Shown piece after piece: positions 5,818 to 8,669 of a stretch of DNA of 8,669 bases. Position numbers and translations under genes: made by a program. The DNA is from Chitinophagaceae bacterium UBA4412 (GTDB lineage Bacteria > Bacteroidota > Bacteroidia > Chitinophagales > Chitinophagaceae): NCBI GenBank assembly GCA_002400445.1, contig DGQO01000054.1, positions 1 through 8,669 of the forward strand, written 5' to 3'. The notes below the pieces were generated by a model that saw nothing but the letters and a program-made list of their open reading frames with translations, did not search any database and was not told where the DNA came from. How positions within the stretch are numbered: position 1 is the stretch's first letter; the number at the start of each line of letters is the position of its first letter.

Positions 5818-8364
5818 ATGAGGATATTTCTCTCTCTCCTTCTTTTTTCTATTTCATATTCCACATTTGCCCAGCGCATTTATGGCACTGTATTCACAGA
5901 AACAGGAGACCTGCTTCCTTTTGCATCCGTTACCATTAAGGGAAGTACCAGGGGTGCAAGTGCCAATGATAAAGCAAGATTTTCCTTTTCTTTAAGCAGG
6001 GGCGAATACACCGTAGTGTGCCAGCATATCGGCTACGCCACATCAGAAAAAAAAGTTATTGTGAATGGAGATGTGGAAGTTACGTTCATTCTCACCGAAC
6101 AAAAACTTACCATGACGGAGGTTGTTGTAAAAAGTGGTGATGAAGATCCTGCTTATGAAATTATAAGGCAAGCCATTCGGAAACGGGAATTTTATGCAAA
6201 GCAGGTAGATGCTTTTAAAGTGGATTTATATGGCAAAGATCTTATCAAACTCCGGGAGTTGCCGAACCGCATTTTTGGTAAAAAAATACCCAAGGAAGAT
6301 AAAGCAGAGATGGGTGTAGATTCTACCGGCAAAGGCATTGTGTATTTATCCGAATCACTATCCACGGTATCTGTGGCTCGCCCTGATAAATTTAAACTCG
6401 AAGTAAATAGCAGTAGAGTAAGTGGCAGCGGCGGATTTGGTTTCACCTTTCCCACCTTCATTAGTTTGTATAGCAATAATGTGAAAATGTTTACAGACAA
6501 ACTTAATCCAAGAGGTTTTATTTCGCCGATTGCGGATGGCGCTATCGGTTTCTATAAGTTTAAATTCCTCGGTACTTTTTGGGAAGATGGAAAAGCTGTA
6601 AACAGTATCAGGGTTACGCCACGGCGCAAGTATGAACCACTTTTTACAGGCGTGATCAACATCATGGATGATACCTGGCGCATACATAGTTTTAACCTGG
6701 AGGTTACAAAAACTGCTCAACTTGAAATCCTGGATACCTTACGCATTTCACAACTCTACGTTCCTGTAACGAAAGAGGTATGGCAAATGAAAAATCAATT
6801 GCTGTATTTCAATTTCAAGCAATTTGGTATTGATGCAATTGGAAACTTTCAGAGCGTGTTCAGCAATTATAACCTGCAGCCAGGTTTTTCAAAAAAGTAT
6901 TTTGATAATGTAGTCATTAAGTATGATACCGCTGTGAATAAGCGCAGTACTGCCTTTTGGGATAGCAGCCGGCCCGTTCCTTTAGAGAAAGAAGAAATCC
7001 TGGATTACCAGGTAAAGGATAGTCTTTATACCCTGAGAAAAGACTCCGCCGCCAGCAAGCAAACAATTGATTCTTTAAATGCAAAGCAGGGCAAACTTCA
7101 ACTGCAGAAAATAGTGTGGCCGGGTATTGATCGAACAAGATATAGTGCGCATAACCGCCTGCAATGGGGTATAGAGCCACTGTTATTAAATCTCGAATAT
7201 AATACCGCCGAAGGCATTACTCAAAATGTGAATGGATACATTGAAACAAACCTGAGGAACTGGCGCAGCAAGATTTCAATTGAGCCGCATTTGCGTTATG
7301 GTTTTAGTAACGGCCACCTAAACGCCTGGACTTCCGTTCGCTTTGACAATATCAACGGCATTCAAAATGGAAGAAACAACAATGTATCCTGGCAGTTTTC
7401 TGGGGGAAAAAGAGTTTCACAATTCAATAAAAACAGCAAACTATCTCCGTTGGTAAATAGTATTTCCACCCTGCTTTATGGAAGGAATTATTTAAAAACC
7501 TATGAAAATTATTTTGGCAATGCAGTTTACAAGAACCGTTTTGAGAGCGGATTGACTTTAGTGGTACAGGCGCTTTTTGAAGACCGCATACCTCTAAACA
7601 ACAGTACGAATTTTACGTTTGACAGGAGCGATAGCATATACATTACGCCAAACTATCCTTATGAAAAAATACCCTCACAATTTACCAGGCACCAGGCCGC
7701 TATTGTAGAAGCTGCAGTAAGTTTCACGCCAGGCCAACGTTACATTCAGTTTCCCAATACAAAGATTCCTATCGGCTCAAAATATCCAACGATTAGTATT
7801 GCTTACACCAAAGCTATCCAGGGCGTATTTGGCAGCGATGCAAGTTTTGATAAATGGAAAATGAGCATCGAGGGACAGAAAAATATGCGCATTGCAGGTT
7901 TACTGAAGTTCCACCTTGGCCAGGGTGGGTTCTTGAGCCGCAAGTCCGTATTTATCCAGGACTATCATCACTTTAATGGAAATCGCTCCCTGGCAGCAAG
8001 TGAGTATGTAAATAGTTTTCAGCTCGCTTCATTTTATGGAAACAGCACTACGGCTTCCTATTTTTTATACGGCCAAGCAGAACATCACCTCAACGGATTG
8101 CTCACGAATAAAATTCCTTTGTTCCGGCGCTTAAACTGGAACATGGTTGCAGGCAGCAATGCATTTTATGTGAACAAGAACAACAGCCACCTGGAATTCT
8201 TTGCCGGGCTGGAGAATATTTTCAAGATTTTCCGGGTTGATTATGTGGTTGCATTGAGAAATGGGAGCAATGTTAGTTCTGCATTCCGCATTGGCACCGG
8301 TGGTGTGATAGGTGGATCTATGCGGGTGAGTGGAACTGGCCGGCAGCGTACGCTTTCTTTTTAG
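5818..8364 (+). CDS. DUF5686 and carboxypeptidase-regulatory-like domain outer-membrane protein
   Basis: 848 residues. A Sec signal peptide covers about 1-18 (MRIFLSLLLFSISYSTFA, probable cleavage before Q19). A carboxypeptidase-D regulatory-like beta-sandwich follows (about 20-95: YGTVFTETGDLLPFASVTIK, then GEYTVVCQHIGYAT), then the DUF5686 region starting at DPAYEIIRQAIRKREFY (110-126) and including SRVSGSGGFGFTFPTFISLY (199-218) and WDSSRPVPLEKEE (381-393). The part from about 445 on is rich in alternating aromatic and polar strands and ends in Phe (RQRTLSF), as expected of a BAM-inserted outer-membrane barrel. Length and order fit this Bacteroidota family. Unlike SusC/TonB-dependent receptors, I see no plug domain or TonB box. 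The biological role of DUF5686 proteins is not established. The start at 5818 gives a textbook signal peptide. It follows the small membrane protein by 78 bases and may share its transcript or use its own promoter. Confidence 0.9.
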   Translation: MRIFLSLLLFSISYSTFAQRIYGTVFTETGDLLPFASVTIKGSTRGASANDKARFSFSLSRGEYTVVCQHIGYATSEKKVIVNGDVEVTFILTEQKLTMTEVVVKSGDEDPAYEIIRQAIRKREFYAKQVDAFKVDLYGKDLIKLRELPNRIFGKKIPKEDKAEMGVDSTGKGIVYLSESLSTVSVARPDKFKLEVNSSRVSGSGGFGFTFPTFISLYSNNVKMFTDKLNPRGFISPIADGAIGFYKFKFLGTFWEDGKAVNSIRVTPRRKYEPLFTGVINIMDDTWRIHSFNLEVTKTAQLEILDTLRISQLYVPVTKEVWQMKNQLLYFNFKQFGIDAIGNFQSVFSNYNLQPGFSKKYFDNVVIKYDTAVNKRSTAFWDSSRPVPLEKEEILDYQVKDSLYTLRKDSAASKQTIDSLNAKQGKLQLQKIVWPGIDRTRYSAHNRLQWGIEPLLLNLEYNTAEGITQNVNGYIETNLRNWRSKISIEPHLRYGFSNGHLNAWTSVRFDNINGIQNGRNNNVSWQFSGGKRVSQFNKNSKLSPLVNSISTLLYGRNYLKTYENYFGNAVYKNRFESGLTLVVQALFEDRIPLNNSTNFTFDRSDSIYITPNYPYEKIPSQFTRHQAAIVEAAVSFTPGQRYIQFPNTKIPIGSKYPTISIAYTKAIQGVFGSDASFDKWKMSIEGQKNMRIAGLLKFHLGQGGFLSRKSVFIQDYHHFNGNRSLAASEYVNSFQLASFYGNSTTASYFLYGQAEHHLNGLLTNKIPLFRRLNWNMVAGSNAFYVNKNNSHLEFFAGLENIFKIFRVDYVVALRNGSNVSSAFRIGTGGVIGGSMRVSGTGRQRTLSF

Positions 8365-8419
8365 TGCTGCTTTGGCTACCTTTGCTGCAAGTTTGGTTTG
8401 CCCTGCAAGCATCCAATCA

Positions 8420-8442
8420 ATTTTTACATTTGATGTAAAAAT
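8420..8442. repeat. Perfect inverted repeat, 10-bp arms, 3-base loop
   Basis: ATTTTTACAT (8420-8429), TTG (8430-8432), ATGTAAAAAT (8433-8442): the arms are exactly complementary. It lies in the 111-base gap between the DUF5686 stop and trhO. It could be an operator for a dimeric regulator, because it contains a consensus -7 box, or a weak AT-rich terminator hairpin for the upstream gene. It is neither GC-rich nor followed by a clean T-run, so an ordinary intrinsic terminator is less likely. Confidence 0.7.
8425..8432 (+). promoter_or_regulatory. Candidate Bacteroidota -7 box for trhO
   Basis: TACATTTG is an exact match to TAnnTTTG. The nearest upstream TTTG (8397-8400) is 24 bases away, somewhat longer than the usual spacing of about 20. 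Transcription would start near 8437-8439, leaving a leader of about 38 bases before the trhO ATG. The box lies inside the inverted repeat at 8420-8442, so a protein bound there would block it. Confidence 0.5.
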
Positions 8443-8475
8443 GATTTTCCATTCAAAAAAACGGAATCAAATTTT

Positions 8476-8669
8476 ATGGCAGTTTTACACAACCGGGTTT
8501 CCCAGCAGGAACTTAAGCAGCGCCTGCATGCAGAAACTTTTCATAGACTTACCATCTCCTTTTACCAGTATTTTTCTGTAGAACAACCCGTCGTTTTCCG
8601 GGATGAAATGTACAAGGCATTACAAGACTTGAATGTTTTTGGACGCATCTATGTAGCGCAGGAAGGCAT
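8476..8669 (+). CDS. trhO: TrhO, oxygen-dependent tRNA uridine(34) hydroxylase, N-terminal part (3' truncated by window)
   Basis: The first 64 codons plus two bases of a rhodanese-domain protein of the TrhO (YceA) family. The known role is O2-dependent hydroxylation of U34 in tRNA to 5-hydroxyuridine, the wobble position. Visible here is the N-terminal domain that precedes the rhodanese module: MAVLHNRVSQQELKQRL, then RLTISFYQYFSVEQP (24-38), FRDEMYKAL (41-49) and LNVFGRIYVAQEG (52-64). The last segment matches the family's LGVLGRVYVAHEGINAQ, and the window ends just before INAQ. The rhodanese domain with its catalytic cysteine lies beyond the window. The ATG at 8476 fits the MAVLHNRVS opening seen in Bacteroidota homologues. 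The family call rests on these N-terminal motifs only. Confidence 0.88.
   Translation, partial: MAVLHNRVSQQELKQRLHAETFHRLTISFYQYFSVEQPVVFRDEMYKALQDLNVFGRIYVAQEG

Noticed and set aside
8376..8408. Short repeated words (TTTG, CTGCAAG) after the DUF5686 stop
   Set aside because: The copies are 4-7 bases with irregular spacing, which is too short for a meaningful repeat array.
8330..8581. Open frame of 83 codons spanning the DUF5686 3' end and the trhO start
   Set aside because: It overlaps both real genes in another frame, has no family features, and crosses the likely trhO promoter.

Overview
The window reads as ordinary chromosome from a member of the Bacteroidota, most likely the Chitinophagaceae or a close relative. 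This is inferred from the gene families (a GSCFA protein, a DUF5686 outer-membrane protein with a carboxypeptidase-regulatory-like domain, a MiaE-type hydroxylase of the Bacteroidota kind), the lack of Shine-Dalgarno sequences before the starts, and several matches to the Bacteroidota -7 promoter element TAnnTTTG. Base composition and codon use look uniform. I see no tRNA, rRNA, CRISPR array, insertion sequence or phage gene.

Layout from left to right. Bases 1-333 are the 3' end of rlmB, a 23S rRNA 2'-O-methyltransferase. At 385-1245 is a hydroxymethylglutaryl-CoA lyase family gene, followed 10 bases later by a GSCFA (SGNH-like) protein gene at 1256-2233. On the opposite strand, and converging with GSCFA across 21 bases, is a miaE-like tRNA hydroxylase (2255-2869). 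Divergent from miaE is a secreted or membrane-anchored penicillin acylase family Ntn-hydrolase (2940-5369). It is followed closely by a 114-residue four-helix membrane protein (5395-5739) and then by a DUF5686 outer-membrane barrel protein (5818-8364). The window ends inside trhO, an oxygen-dependent tRNA U34 hydroxylase (from 8476).

Two themes are visible. One is RNA modification: RlmB acts on rRNA, while MiaE and TrhO both add hydroxyl groups to the tRNA anticodon loop, at positions 37 and 34, in O2-dependent reactions. The other is the cell envelope: the acylase, the small membrane protein and the DUF5686 barrel lie on one strand and are all predicted to be membrane-associated or exported. 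The HMG-CoA lyase and GSCFA genes form a tight pair with no obvious biochemical link.

Nothing here amounts to a clear new multi-gene system. The best leads are a perfect 10-bp-arm inverted repeat that encloses a consensus -7 box upstream of trhO, the co-location of two O2-dependent anticodon-loop hydroxylases, a lost acidic residue in the HMG-CoA lyase active-site region, and the uncharacterised membrane protein next to the acylase. No stretch longer than 300 bases lacks a gene; the longest gap is 111 bases (8365-8475).
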